64,000 bases of DNA from NCBI GenBank assembly GCA_023213315.1, contig JAKCPI010000825.1, forward strand, positions 124,001-188,000. The letters are read 5' to 3'. Positions 18,410 through 29,479 of the stretch are shown in pieces. Made by a program: the position numbers and the translations under genes. How positions within the stretch are numbered: position 1 is the stretch's first letter; each line of letters starts with the position of its first letter. The DNA is from Euborellia annulipes (taxonomy: Eukaryota > Arthropoda > Insecta > Dermaptera > Anisolabididae). Under the pieces are notes generated by a model. The model saw nothing but the letters and a program-made list of their open reading frames with translations, had not been told where the DNA came from and searched no databases.

Positions 18410-20610
18410 AAAAAAAATTATTCTTTATTTTGTGAAAAAAAAACAGAAGACAATTTCTAACCGAGTAAAATTTTTAATTAGAATCAAACATCTAACCTGT
18501 TTAATTTGAATGATAGAAAGTGTGAGAAATAATTTTATTAAACGATATTTAGATTCAAAAGATTGCTAGGTTCAAAACAAATGATTGATACTTTCGAGAT
18601 TTATTAAATTAAAATCAACCTGTGGGAAATGCGTGATTTCAAAATTATTGAAATTTATTTAAATATAAATAAAAATTGATTTTTGAGAGACACTCGATTT
18701 CAAATGGGCAGATTTAATTTAAAGAAAAACACACTTTCTGATCTTAGAACATCATATCTCAGCACCTCACGGTCTCAAGACGAATTTCGTGTTAAATAGT
18801 CACGAGGCAATCTTGAAATGCAAATGGCATCAGTTTGTTTTTTTTTCTTTTAAACTTAAATTCTATAAGAATTGATTTCAAAAGTGACTATTAAATAAAC
18901 AAAAGGTGTAACATGACTTTAAGGTCAGGAGCTTTTATGAAAAAAAAAAATATGCCTCTTGTAAGATAAATAAAAATATTTTTTTTTTTTTAAGAAAAAA
19001 AAAAGAATCTGTTAATAGAAGGGATGTGGCAATAGAGCTGAATATTTTCACGATTTATCAATTTATTGATAGTGCACAAGAGAATCCCTGAAAAGGGCGG
19101 GCCACGTGTCAGGCAAGAACACGTGCCAGGTGGCCTAAACGCCACCATTTAGCGCTTATGGGCCGTGTTAACATAACTATTGCTAGATGGACAAACCCGA
19201 ATACCAAATCACCAATAATAAAACAACTCTAGGAGCTCTGAATGCAAAAAACAAACACCATCTATTATCAATTCATACTTCTTACTTTGCCAATGACTAA
19301 GCAATCAAAAAGAAAAAAGAAAATTGAAAACATTCTCACGGTATTTGATGGTAAATTATTACGTTAAAATTCCTTTGTAGTTTAGTTTTAAAAGAGGTAA
19401 AAAAAAAAAAAAAAAAATGCAAAATTTGACGCATCTGGCAGTATGCCGAGCCAGGAAGATAGATTTCTAAACTAATTTATATACCATGCTTTATTTTTCG
19501 AAAAAATGTATAGTGAATAAACACCCGATTCCATAAAGAAATTGATCTTGAGTATATTAGATTATGGTATAAATGTGAGCAGAAACAGAATTATGATCTC
19601 TTTCTAAAATACAGTAGAACCTCGCTTAACTAGAATAAATCGTTCTAGAATGAAACCATTCTTTCGTTTTCCTTAAGAGCTCCGTTCATGCGAATCTGTG
19701 TCGTTGAAATTTTAATTATAATTTATCCTCGCCTCCGGCTCTGAAGATGGCCTAGACCAGTGACCGAAAAGCCTGGAACGGCATAATAAAAGAAATAATT
19801 TTGGCTGTGCTGCACTTATCTCTACCCCCACTCTACTGAACTCTCTTTGGCCTTGCTATTTGAATATAAAGCAATTTTCCCCATAGGAATGTATATAGAC
19901 TCGATCCCCTGCTGATTGTCTTAACCCTTCTATCAGGTGATTGGCCAAGCACCTTTGAGCCCACGAGAATCGGGGAGGGGTGGGGATGAGGACGGAATCC
20001 TATACTAATAGATAATTCGCAAATTATTTCAATTAGAAAGAATATAAATAATAATTTTAAATTGGGAATTTAAAGATTTTTTGTATCGACTTTATTCCTG
20101 GCTACTGTGGACCCTCCATATCACATTTAATTAAGCGAATAGGGAATAATCTATTTCAATTTCATTTTAAAGATGAAAATAAAGAGAGAGGTGTATGTCT
20201 GTTTGTTTAGAGTTCATAATTTGTAATGATTTTTTAGGTAAGTATTTTTTTTATCTTGAATGAGAGGGAATTAAGACAAGATGTATTTTCAGACTAATTG
20301 TCTTAATTTAAGAAAGGCCGGCAATAATTTATCTAATTTAGTTCATTAAAAAAAATCAACACTCTTGTTTTTGTTTAACTTTAAAAAAAAAAAACAAAAA
20401 AAAAAAAACCGGAAATGAAGGGATTATATTTCATCTGGAGTTAATGAACACTTAAATAAATTGTTTCTGGTTGACATTAGAGTAAATCAGATTTTTAATG
20501 ATTAAAAATGACAGAAAATACCTTTATAAAATTTGATGTGAGTAAGCACATTACACGACTTTTTAAATCACACCACTTATAAGCAATCAATTTTCTCATT
20601 GTCAGTCTAA
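18410..20610. other. Mostly unique AT-rich DNA
   Basis: No gene is found. Within it lie an E-box cluster (19094-19150) and, at 19738-19810, CTCTGAAGATGGCCTAGACC, GTGACCGAAAAGCCTGGAAC and ATAATTTTGGCTGTGC, a decayed relative of the foldback motif and end. Poly-A runs near 19395 and 20390 carry no recognisable SINE body. Confidence 0.4.
19094..19150. promoter_or_regulatory. Paired CACGTG E-boxes in GC-rich patch
   Basis: AAAGGGCGGGCC (Sp/KLF-like) is followed by CACGTG at 19103-19108 and 19120-19125. The two lie within an imperfect inverted repeat that starts GGCCACGTGT and ends GTGGCC. A third element GCCACCATTTAGCG follows. This cluster stands out from about 1 kb of AT-rich sequence. bHLH binding is inferred from the motif only. 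Confidence 0.35.
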
Positions 20611-20612
20611 TG

Positions 20613-20873
20613 CAGTGGTTTCCAAACTTTATGTTACCACGCCTCCCTTAAAAATAATTAATCTTATGACGCCTCCCCCCCCCCCCCCATTTTATAAGAT
20701 AATACAAAAACAAAAAATTTTTATGCTAAAAAATATAAATTTATATAAAAATATTTTTTTTATTTATTCTTATTTATATTAAAACTAGTAATCATTTGGA
20801 AAATTGGTCCTGGGGGCCAATATTCGCGCCTCCCCTTAGACTAGTCCGCGCCTCACAATTTGGAAAACGCTGG
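20613..20873. mobile_element. hAT-like short element, family I
   Basis: Ends are CAGTGGTTTCCAAACTTT and AATTTGGAAAACGCTGG, a hAT-type terminal inverted repeat. Interior landmarks are poly-C (20676-20690), ACTAGTAATCATTTGGAAAA and TTAGACTAGTCCGCGCCTC, all shared with the copy at 23124-23463. A clean target duplication is not visible. Confidence 0.75.
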
Positions 20874-20908
20874 TATAAGGGTATTTCATTGCTGGTGGAA
20901 TTTGTATC

Positions 20909-21110
20909 AGGAATGAAAATTAGAAAAAAACGAAGTCAGCATTTTTTCTTTAAAAATATATTTTAACAGTTTACGTTCCGGCCTTGGTAAAAGCCATCCT
21001 CGGATGACCACTAACAGCTCCGAGGATGTCTTTGACCAAAGCCGAAAGGTAAGCTGTTTTATTTTTTAAAGAAAAAATTCTGGCTTCGTTTTTTCTAACT
21101 TTCATTCCTG
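20909..21110. mobile_element. Foldback element with hammerhead-like motif
   Basis: Arms run from CAGGAATGAAAATTAGAAAA and its right-hand counterpart TTTTCTAACTTTCATTCCTG inwards through AACGAAG.CAG and TTTTTTCTTTAAAA to CCGAGGATG-containing centres on both strands. The best motif is on the plus strand at 21013-21058. Confidence 0.75.
21013..21058 (+). ncRNA. Hammerhead-like motif (fossil)
   Basis: Stem I AACAGCT (21013-21019) pairs perfectly with AGCTGTT (21052-21058). Core CCGAGGA (consensus CTGANGA) is at 21020-21026, a CTTT/AAAG helix stands for stem II, GAAA is at 21044-21047, and GGTA supplies a GUA cleavage site. Core U4 to C should abolish cleavage. The stem I sequence differs from those of the other three copies yet pairs. 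Confidence 0.45.
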
Positions 21111-21131
21111 AAGAAAAATATTTTTCTCTAA

Positions 21132-21379
21132 TCTTATTTTCACGCTCTAGGGGGGTGCCTAACTTGAATTCAACCTCCTAGCTCAATTCCTTCATGCTTT
21201 AAATTGAACACAGACACACACTTAGAGGGACCATGTCGGCAAAACCACTTTTTTGGATTCAGGGGACCTCAAAACGTGTATATCCATCAAAGTCTCGACA
21301 TCGAATTTTTGACATGAATCCAATACTTTCTCTCTCTATATATTAACATATATATATAGAGGTAAGAGAAAGTAAAAAT
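21132..21379 (+). mobile_element. Family A element, 3' half
   Basis: From TTATTTTCACGCTCTAGGGG to the terminal hairpin ACTTTCTCTCTCTATATATT...GGTAAGAGAAAGTAAAAA. The CA tract is short (ACACAGACACACACTT). The block AACCACTTTTTTGGATTCAG is well kept. Confidence 0.85.
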
Positions 21380-21593
21380 TCCAATCCGAATTGAGATTAG
21401 TTCGATATACAAAAAGATGCGGTAACTCACCCCAGTAAAATTCTAAGAGGACTAATCATATCTTACTTTTCTACCTAATGAAAATAATCCCTACAAAATT
21501 CTGCAGGGCATTCTATGGGTTCCTAAGTTACCCAGTGTTATTATTATCTGTTTATGAGAGTTTCGAAATTCTCAAAAATTAATTCCGCCCCAA

Positions 21594-21858
21594 GCCACGG
21601 GGGTGGTGAGAGGTTAGCGTGCAACCCATATCAAACATCGGGGTTCGGACCCCAGGCAGTCCGATGATTTTATTTAAGCCATCTGGATACAGATGGCTTA
21701 AATAAAAATGCCTGGACCCTAATATATATACATTTATAAATAACGGTTATCGTAAATGTCTTATATGGCCTGAGTGCGAAAAGACAGTGTGAATGTGTGT
21801 GTGAGTGTGAGTGTGAATGAGAAAAAAGGTGAAGTTTAAAAAAAAAAAAAAAAAAAAT
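21594..21858 (+). mobile_element. SINE family B, full length
   Basis: tRNA-like head with GTGAGAGGTTAGCGTGC and B box GGTTCGGACCCC. The body has GGCAGTCCGATGATTTTATT, TAAGCCATCTGGATACAGAT, GTGCGAAAAGACAGTGTG, a (GTGTGA)n tract and poly-A of about 20. Confidence 0.88.
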
Positions 21859-22011
21859 TTCGCCCCAATAATAAGAAATTTTAGAATGACATTAAAATGT
21901 TTCTACCCCACTATGCTATTTGCTAAATATTGAATATAAATTTTAACTCAAACGGAATGCACTTATTTTTTAGTAAAAGTATTAAAAAACATTAATATCT
22001 TTGTGCTTTAT

Positions 22012-22182
22012 AGGGGATGGGGCATTAACCCCCCCCCCTGGCATACCCCCTTTAAGAAAATGCGAGCCTTCACCGCGAATTACTCTCAAAATAATATGAA
22101 TTCATTTATAAAAAATTATTTTAATTTTTATTTTATTATGAAATTATTTTATTTTAATTTTCAGCCCTTAATCCACCCCTGT
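22012..22182. mobile_element. Possible short hAT-like element
   Basis: AGGGGATGGGGCATTAA at the left and CTTAATCCACCCCTG at the right are imperfect inverted ends with a poly-C subterminal run. No matching 8-bp flanks are seen. The 64-codon frame over it is chance. Confidence 0.35.
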
Positions 22183-22199
22183 GTAAAAGCATATTAAGA

Positions 22200-23120
22200 A
22201 AATTTGATTAACAAAAATATAGAAGAATATAATTATGAATAATGGTGACTTAAGAAAAGATAAAAAAAAAACTAATTTTTTTTCAATGACACCTACACTC
22301 CCCCTCCCCCTCCCCCCTTATATTCACCCTCTACCCTTAGTGAAATGCAAAATATTTAATTTCATATTCAAAAGAATCGTTTTTCGCAGTCAAATTATTT
22401 GTTTCTAAATGCATAATAATTACCTTTAATAAAACACTCAAGAGGGTGTGCTCGTTGAGGGCGAGGTCAGGGTGGATTGCACTATATTAATTATTCACTT
22501 TGATTCACTTAAAACACAACAAAAAAAATAACAGAGCAGCTCGGCGCGCCTGCCTCCAGGCCACCAGATCGACTGAACGAGAGATTCGACTCTCTTATCT
22601 CTTTGTAAAGGAATAAAAATAGATGAAAATAATAATTCCCTTTTTATTAAAAGTAAAAAAATACATTTTATTTTAATCTAACTATATTTAGAGATGGAAA
22701 AAAAATCTCAACAAGTGATTCGGAATATTCCAATGCCTTTCTTAAATAATCAACCCTTCATCCCCCCTAATAAAAATAATAATCAACTTTATTTTTTGAT
22801 TGTTTTCTATTTATTTTGTTTAGATTTAGCTAAAAAAAAAATATTAAAAAAAAACATTTTTTTTCAATTTTTCAACCCCTAATCCAATCTTTTTTTTCAC
22901 ATTAAATAGTAGATGGAAAATATTATTTGTAGTTATTAAGAATATATATATTTTTGGGTCTAGGCATTTTTATTTGAGCCATTTGAAATCCAATCTTAAT
23001 ATATAAAATAATTAACATTGCTATCGCCTTCGGCGTCTAGTCAGAAAAAAATTAAAACCCTGAAAAACTTCCCTTTGGGTTTTACACATAGTATAATTTT
23101 CTAGAATGAGTCTTACTTTA
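22200..23120. other. Unique DNA with a GC-rich patch at 22440-22590
   Basis: No gene is confirmed. The patch contains GGGTGTGCTCGTTGAGGGCG and CTCGGCGCGCCTGCCTCCAG, and on the minus strand TTCAGTCG, which fits an arthropod initiator (TCAGTY). This could be a TATA-less promoter or an exon; no open, splice-flanked frame was found. Confidence 0.3.
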
Positions 23121-23123
23121 GGC

Positions 23124-23463
23124 CAGGGCTTTCCAAACTTTAACCTCCCTTAAAAATATTATGAATATTACGAAAAATCGTATGACGCCCCCCCCCCCCA
23201 CACACACACATTTAATAAAATAATACAAAAACAAACATTTTGAATACTTAAAAAATATAAATTTCTATAAAAATATTTTTTTTATTTATCAATATTAATT
23301 AATTAAAAACTCCGTCCCAGAATCTTCTAAATTATTTTATTATTTTATTTATAAAACTAGCAATCATTTGGAAAATTGATCTTGATGGCCAACATTCGCG
23401 CCTCCCCTTAGACTAGTCCGCGCCTCCCTAGGGAGCCGCGCCCCACAGTTTGGAAAACGCTGG
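23124..23463. mobile_element. hAT-like short element, family I, second copy
   Basis: CAGGGCTTTCCAAACTTTAA at the left and CAGTTTGGAAAACGCTGG at the right. It shares the poly-C run, AAAACAAACATTTTG-like core, AATCATTTGGAAAATTGATC and TTAGACTAGTCCGCGCCTC with 20613-20873, and is about 80 bp longer through an extra A/T stretch near 23300. Confidence 0.78.
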
Positions 23464-23682
23464 TCTAATGTATTAATTAATTTATGAATTTGTTTAAAAA
23501 TAATTTTTACTTTTTCTTATCTAAATACGAATATACTGTATAGGGGTCGTCCACATATACGTTAGGGAGAGGGGAAGGATCTGGACAAAATGTTACTTTG
23601 TGTCATGGGGGCCCGGGGGTTTCTCTAAGTGTAACATAACAATTCAAAGTTGAATTTATTATTATTTATTTTTTTTTTTTAA

Positions 23683-23938
23683 CATTTACACTTTTTTCTC
23701 ATTCACACTCACACTCACACACACACATTCACACAGTCTTTTCGTCAACTTATGCCATTTAAGACTTTAGACGATAACCGTTGTAATTAATATATAGCCT
23801 ATATTGGGGGTTCAGGCATTTCTATTTAAGCCATCTGGTATCTAAATGGCTTAAATAAAATCATCGGACTGCCTGGGTCCGAACCCGCGACGTTTGGTAT
23901 AGGAGGTAGGCACGCTACCTACTACGCCAAGCTCGGGG
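23683..23938 (-). mobile_element. SINE family B, full length, minus strand
   Basis: On the minus strand: head with CTTGGCGTAGTAGGTAGCG, CGCGGGTTCGGACCC B box, GGCAGTCCGATGATTTTATT, the TTTAGATACCAGATGGCTTA palindrome, then the (GTGTGA)n tract and an A-rich tail (T run at 23669-23680 on plus). Confidence 0.85.
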
Positions 23939-24191
23939 CAAGTTGAATTTATAAAATTTTTTTTGAAAAAAAAAAAAAGTTCGAATGATTTCAGAACAGT
24001 CCCGAAGTTACGAAGGAAAATTTACTTAAAAAAAAGGTAAAATGATATGAATTTTGTACAAGAAATTTTATTAGGGGGGGGGAAGAGTTCTATGTTGTAA
24101 CATAATATTTGTAGGGGGGTTTGTTTGAGTGTGACTGTGACATGGGGGGGGGGATAGAAAATCGTCAAAAAAGGCGTTAGGTAATATGTGG

Positions 24192-24292
24192 ATCGAGAAA
24201 GTATTGGATTCATGACAAAAATTCGATGTCGGGATTTTGATGGAAATATTAAATTACCGAAGGTAAGAGAAAGTTGTGTGATGTGCGACCGG
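24192..24292 (-). mobile_element. Internally deleted family A element
   Basis: The tail end (GAGAAAGTATTGGATTCATG, AATTCGATGTCGGGATTTTG) is joined directly to the hairpin end (ATTACCGAAGGTAAGAGAAA, GTTGTGTGATGTGCGACC). About 550 bases of the middle are absent. Part of a 119-codon minus-strand frame that is not a gene. Confidence 0.75.
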
Positions 24293-24299
24293 GCCCAAT

Positions 24300-25168
24300 G
24301 AATTATTTTTAGAAAAAGTGTATGTATTATCTTGGTAAAAAGAATTTTAATCGCCAACAAATTTGAAATACAATTATTCACACTCTTTTTTTACGAAACG
24401 ATCGCTTCTGCACTGAGAGAGAATTTAGCATGCAAAATACGACTATAGAAGACATCCAGCTATCCACTCTCGCACACCTATCCAAACACTTATGTATACA
24501 CCTCAAGAAGAAGAAACAAAATTTATAACTCGCCATAAAATTCATAACACAAACATTGAGTAAAAATGATCAGACAAAACGGACGTGTTAATTCTATTCA
24601 AGTTCAAGAGAGAGAGAGAAAGAGAAGAGGAGGGGGGACATAAAACACTGAATTAATTCGATCATTTCGTGGAAGCGTTGTAAGAGACAATCCATTACAT
24701 TATAAACTGAGCGGGGGACAGAATATATACTCTGATGCTTATTTAGATGTTTACATTGCAAATGTAATCTGGAAGTGAGACTTTTGGACGTGATAAGAGA
24801 ATTCAAAAATTATCCTAAACAAGCGTTGATCTGACATTCATGAGATTATATTAATACGGATATAAATCATTATAATATGTTGTCTTTCCGATTTTATTCA
24901 CCAAAAAAATTTCGAAATGTATCAATCGATTGGTTTTTGCTTGGAAGATAGGCAACCCAAAAAAAAACAAATGTTTTTTCGATTAAGTTTTTTTTTTAAT
25001 CCCACAAACAATCATGAGTGAAATTAATTAAGACATTTGAGGTGTATTTCTTATAACAAGAAAGAACGAATCTAAGCGAAGCGCCAGGCCAAGTTTTATT
25101 TTTGAATTTCGGAATGCCGTGCTGGTAGCGGATTTTAGGCGTAAGCGCATGAGAGTCGGATAAATCAT
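24300..25168. other. AT-rich unique DNA, no gene seen
   Basis: No repeat apart from an AG-rich tract (24607-24640). Two minus-strand frames (70 and 97 codons) are present. The second runs into the Harbinger-like terminal repeat at 25172 and is therefore discounted. Confidence 0.35.
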
Positions 25169-25171
25169 TTA

Positions 25172-26032
25172 GGGCCGGTCTTTTCATGTTTGGGTAGTTA
25201 GCGAAGTGTCTGTTAAAGTGCTTTTTTTTTGTAGTGCAGAAACCCTCTTCATTTTTATTCTTATAGTAAAATATATGACATCCCATCATTTTATTTAAAA
25301 AAGAAGTAGATATCTTTGTTATTTTTATTTTGATTCAACTTATTTTATCAATAAAGTGATGAGATGTGATATATTTTACAATATGCAAAAGGTTAGGTCC
25401 ACTGGTAACTGAGGCAGCCATTTGCTTTTTATTTGCATAACCCAGCCTTGGAGTATATGTATATGTATATATGTTGAATTTTTTGCCAAACTCTCTGTTA
25501 AATTAGTCGGAGCCAAAAGCTCTGGGTACGATTTAGCAAAGGGGTGATATTAGGAACACAAGGCTGGCAACAGCTTCGTAACTTCACGCATAAAAATAAC
25601 AGAGGCATTCTTCAATCTATCCCTTTTTTTGTTATTCATTTTATGTCAGTCAGGATTATATTTCTAGGATATTTGGCAAGGTGTTGAAGATGATTATTTG
25701 AATATATTCTAATAGCCGAGTTGAAACCATGTTCGAGGGTTGGCCAACTCCCTCTGGCGCGCTCTGGCGAGACGAGCTTCAACTAAAGCATTTCAAATTT
25801 TAAATTTTAGTAAAAAAATAATTTTTTTAAAATTAATTATTTTAACTTATAATATTTATTTGAATTAATTTCAATTTTTATTTTTAATAATTTTTATATT
25901 TTATGTCTTTATTAAGTAGAAAACTTCAAAAAAACCTTTAATACTGAAGAGAGTTCATTCCCTGGAACAGGGTTTCTGCATTGCACACTACCCATAGGTT
26001 AACGTGCTACCCAAAGATGAAAAGACCGGCCC
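25172..26032. mobile_element. PIF/Harbinger-like element
   Basis: The left end GGGCCGGTCTTTTCATGTTT and its inverted counterpart at 25993-26032 (ending GAAAAGACCGGCCC) are terminal inverted repeats of roughly 70 bp, including TAGTGCAGAAACCCTCTTC and its complement. TTA flanks both sides (25169-25171 and 26033-26035), the 3-bp TWA duplication of this superfamily. The 700-base interior is mostly AT-rich with a GC patch at 25735-25780 and no transposase frame. It might instead be two solo ends that happen to face each other. Confidence 0.6.
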
Positions 26033-26091
26033 TTAATAATCAAACAAAACTGAGAATTCTTAATAAAAGTGTAAAATGGCTGTTATATATT

Positions 26092-26279
26092 AATCGTAAG
26101 GAAGGTAGATGTGTAGTCAGGAGAATAATAAATTATTTAAATTCTTTTGGTTGACGTTTCGGACTCCAATTTCGTCATTTTGGTCCCGAAGAAGGACTCG
26201 ATTGGCGTCTGAAATGTCGACAAAAAGAATTTAAATATTTTTTTATTCTCCTGGCTGCACATCTACCTTCCTTTCGATT
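26092..26279. mobile_element. Foldback element with hammerhead-like motif
   Basis: Arms run from AATCGTAAGGAAGGTAGATG (left) and CATCTACCTTCCTTTCGATT (right) through TCAGGAGAATAATAAATT and its complement to TTGACGTTTCGG and AAATGTCGACAA. Arms are about 90 bp each with almost no loop. Same group as 6640 and 14916 by the CAGCCAGGAGA-type sequence. Confidence 0.8.
26178..26226 (+). ncRNA. Hammerhead-like motif (fossil)
   Basis: Stem I TTTTGGTC (26178-26185) pairs with GACAAAAA (26219-26226) at 7 of 8 positions. Core CCGAAGA differs from CTGANGA by U4 to C. Stem II is AGGAC/GTCT with a bulge. GAAA is at 26211-26214 and TGTC is the cleavage site. Probably inactive. Confidence 0.45.
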
Positions 26280-26624
26280 AATAAATGGGATCCGTTAGGA
26301 CTGTGAACTTTCTAGTTGAACGATTATATCTTTTATATGTCTTAATTGATTTAGAAGATTCTTAAAATAGAGAATTTTCTAAGTTGATAGAAGATCCGCG
26401 TTTATAATAAAGAGTAAATTCTCAAGAATATACCTTATTTTAAAAAATATTAAATCACGAAATCTATTTCATTTTCAAATTATTGAAATTATTGATATGT
26501 TTTAGACTAACGAGCTGTTTAAAAAAGTGGTCTTTAAGATTTAAGGTTACACATTAACAAATGCATATGGTATAATGTTAAAAGATTTTATTAAAATTCA
26601 TTAAAATGTAAAGAAAAAATGTTT

Positions 26625-26720
26625 AATAAGAATGCCTCGACCAAAAATGGATATATCTACAAATAACGAGTATCGTATAAAAGTCTTGTGTATGTGTGTG
26701 TGAATGGTAAAAAAGTATGA
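26625..26720 (+). mobile_element. SINE family B, tail fragment
   Basis: AAGAATGCCTCGACCAAAAA, CTACAAATAACGAGTATCGT, AAAAGTCTTGTGTATGTGTG. It lies directly upstream of a full family A copy. Confidence 0.65.
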
Positions 26721-26725
26721 GAGTT

Positions 26726-27423
26726 AAAAAAATCTGGTGTGACTGGCGCACAGCACACAACTTTCTCTTACCTTCGGTAATCGAAAGTTGTGTACTGTGC
26801 TTGTCACACCAGATTTTTTGTGTCGACATGTATTTAGTTCCCGGCAGTAGGGAATATTTGAATTCAGATGTAAAATTTAAAAGTATGGGAAAATATTTAT
26901 ATTTTGTTACCATGGCAACCATTTCTCCTATCTTTCCTATGAAGCACAAGAGTAAAGTGTGCTTCAAACAATTTTGAGGGCAAAACGAGAATATACATTT
27001 GAAAGAGCATCTAAAAAATAATTGATTTTTGAATTTTAATCAAAATCGTTAGAGCGAATTTTGAGAAAATCGAAAAAAAACTGAAAAAGTACATCAGTAA
27101 AGTACTAGTACTCTTTGGCCGATTTTGATTAAAAGCTTATTTTTTCCGGTCCCGGGGGGTGTTTAACTTAAATATAAAATTTCAGCCTCATAGCTCAATT
27201 CCTTCATGCTTAAAATTGAACACACACACACACACACACCCACCCACCCACCCACCCACACACACACAGACAGACCATGTCGCGAAAAACCACTTTTTTG
27301 GATTCAGGGGACCTCAAAACGTGAAGATCCATCAAAATCTCGACATCGAATTTTTGACATGAATCCAATACTTTCTCTCTATATATATATTACATATATA
27401 CATAGGTAAGAGAAAGTAAAAAA
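26726..27423 (+). mobile_element. Family A element, full length, young
   Basis: All parts of the consensus order are present. The 5' hairpin is almost perfect. The microsatellite is (CA)n followed by (CCCA)n. It is very similar to 28703-29392 and 29556-30243, suggesting a recent local burst. Frames of 67-114 codons on both strands are read-through of the repeat. Confidence 0.88.
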
Positions 27424-28428
27424 TTATAAAAAGTCAAAATAATTCTCGACGTTTTGGCCACAAATAGACTCGTTCATCGTTTACACGCTGTTTCAAATAT
27501 AGTATAAATAAATATTAATAAGTCACTGGACGGAACACATAAGGAATATCCGCAGTTTGAAACACCAGCCTGATTGATAGATCAGATCACTTTATTTTGA
27601 GGAATTTCAATAGGTAATAACTGCAAAAATGATGTAAAAAATGGTACATCAAGGGTGGTGATTTTTTTTCTCAGGATATACGTTAAATATTATTAAATAT
27701 CTGTTAAAGTATTAATTAATAAACTCACAATAATGCCGGATGCCGGACAAAGAGTGGTGGAGGTCAAGAATCAAAAACTCTAGTTTCCACACGGAAGATA
27801 TAGCAATCCATTTCGATGCTCAGGAACCAACTGTAATATCAGAAAAAATTTTTATTAGTTAAGAGATCAAATTTTAAGACAAAAAATAAAAATAAGCAAA
27901 ATAAATTATACTGTATTACGTTTAAACAAAAAAAATAAATTTTTATCAAGTTTTTTGTCCCGGTAGCCATCGATATTTGTATGTAAATATATAGGCCTAT
28001 TTATAAATAAATTCAACCCCAAAATGGCCTCTGTAGCCTAAAGGTCAATTAATAAAAATAAATAAATCATTTCACCAAGTCTGATGAATTTATTTAAATC
28101 ATTTGGATACATAAATAAATGTTTCTGAACCCCCTAATATATGAAAAAGAAATCTTATTTTTTCTTGAAACTCTTTATTTGAAACGGTTTTTTTTTATTT
28201 AAAGCCTTTTTCGACACATGCGGCTATTTAGACCTCGTCCATATTTATTTCTATTGATAATACGAAAGAAATGAAAAACTTTTATTTTCATATTTAAAAC
28301 AAAAATTCCATAGAATATAAATTTTGAATATGTTAATTTTTAAACATTTTTTTCTCGAAAGGCATATAAAATTCTTTGAAAAGGGGAGAGAGTACGAACG
28401 CTATATCAAATACAAAGAGACAAGTATC
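27424..28428. other. AT-rich DNA with SINE scraps
   Basis: No gene is seen. On the minus strand near 27450-27500, GATGAACGAGTC and GGCCAAAACGTCGAG form a decayed hammerhead-like motif. A family B scrap is at 28075-28140 (AATTTATTTAAATCATTTGG). On the minus strand at 28203-28252 is a family C scrap with GACGAGGTCTAAATAGC. Confidence 0.4.
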
Positions 28429-28429
28429 T

Positions 28430-28689
28430 ATTGCAATAGTATTGAGACTAAAGCCCGGTAGTTAGGCAGCCCAAATGGCAGCTTATCTGTGTGAGAAATA
28501 TAACTCAATAGGCCGAACGACCCTTTTTTAACAAAAAGAATAAGCATAAAAATTTATCTTTTTAATATAAATTTCAAGATATATCGGAATAAAAATTATC
28601 TGAATGTTTTAATCAGAAAAAAAGTTTAGTGAGCTTGTGCCATTTGGGCTGCCTAACTACTGGGCTTTAGTCTCAATACTATTGCAATA
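28430..28689. mobile_element. Foldback element with near-perfect 52-bp ends
   Basis: Left arm ATTGCAATAGTATTGAGACT...GGCAGCCCAAATGGCA (28430-28480) and right arm (28638-28689) match with about one difference. The loop of about 157 bp is AT-rich with TTATCTG and its complement inside. The inner part, TAGTTAGGCAGCCCAAATGG, is similar to the GATAGGCAACCCAAATG ends of the elements at 17574 and 41076. Confidence 0.8.
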
Positions 28690-28702
28690 TATAGTCGAAA
28701 CT

Positions 28703-29392
28703 AAAAAAAATCTGGTGTGACTGGCGCACAGCACACAACTTCTCTACCTTCGGTAATCGAAAGTTGTGTTCGTGCTTGTCACCCAGATTTTTGTCGACAT
28801 GTATTTAGTTCCCGGCAGTAGGGAATATTTGAATTCAGATGTAAAAATATGGGAAAATATTTATATTTTGTTACCATGGCAACCATTTCTCCTATCTTTC
28901 CTATGAAGCACAAGAGTAAAGTGTGCTTCAAACAATTTTGAGGGCAAAACGAGAATATACATTTGAAAGAGCATCTAAAAAATAATTGATTTTTGAATTT
29001 TAATCAAAATCGTTAGAGCGAATTTTGAGAAAATCGAAAAAAACTGAAAAAGCACATCAGTAAAGTACTAGTACTCTTTGGCCGATTTTGATTAAAAGCT
29101 TATTTTTCCGGTCCCGGGAGGTATTTAACTTAAATATAAAATTTCAATCTCCTAGCTCAATTCCTTCATGCTTAAAATTGAACACACACACACCCACCCA
29201 CCACACACACACCCACCCACCCACCCACCCACACACAGACAGACCATGTCGCGAAAAACCAGTTTTTTGGATTCAGGGACCTCAAAACGTGAAGATCCAT
29301 CAAAATCTCGACATCGAATTTTTTGACATGAATCCAATACTTTCTCTCTATATATATATTACATATATACATAGGTAAGAGAAAGTAAAAAA
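28703..29392 (+). mobile_element. Family A element, full length, young
   Basis: The hairpin carries small deletions (CTTCTCTACCTTCGGTAATC, GCTTGTCACCCAGATT). The body and tail are like 26726-27423. The microsatellite has interrupted CACCCACCCACC units. Frames of 61-96 codons are read-through. Confidence 0.87.
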
Positions 29393-29479
29393 GATAAATT
29401 ATTAAAAAACTAAAATTTGATTGATAAATTTCTTAAAGCAGGATTAAGAAAAATTCTAATAACATTGAAATGATTAAAA

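Noticed and set aside
24996..25289. 97-codon minus-strand ORF
   Set aside because: It runs across the terminal inverted repeat of the Harbinger-like element and into flanking DNA.
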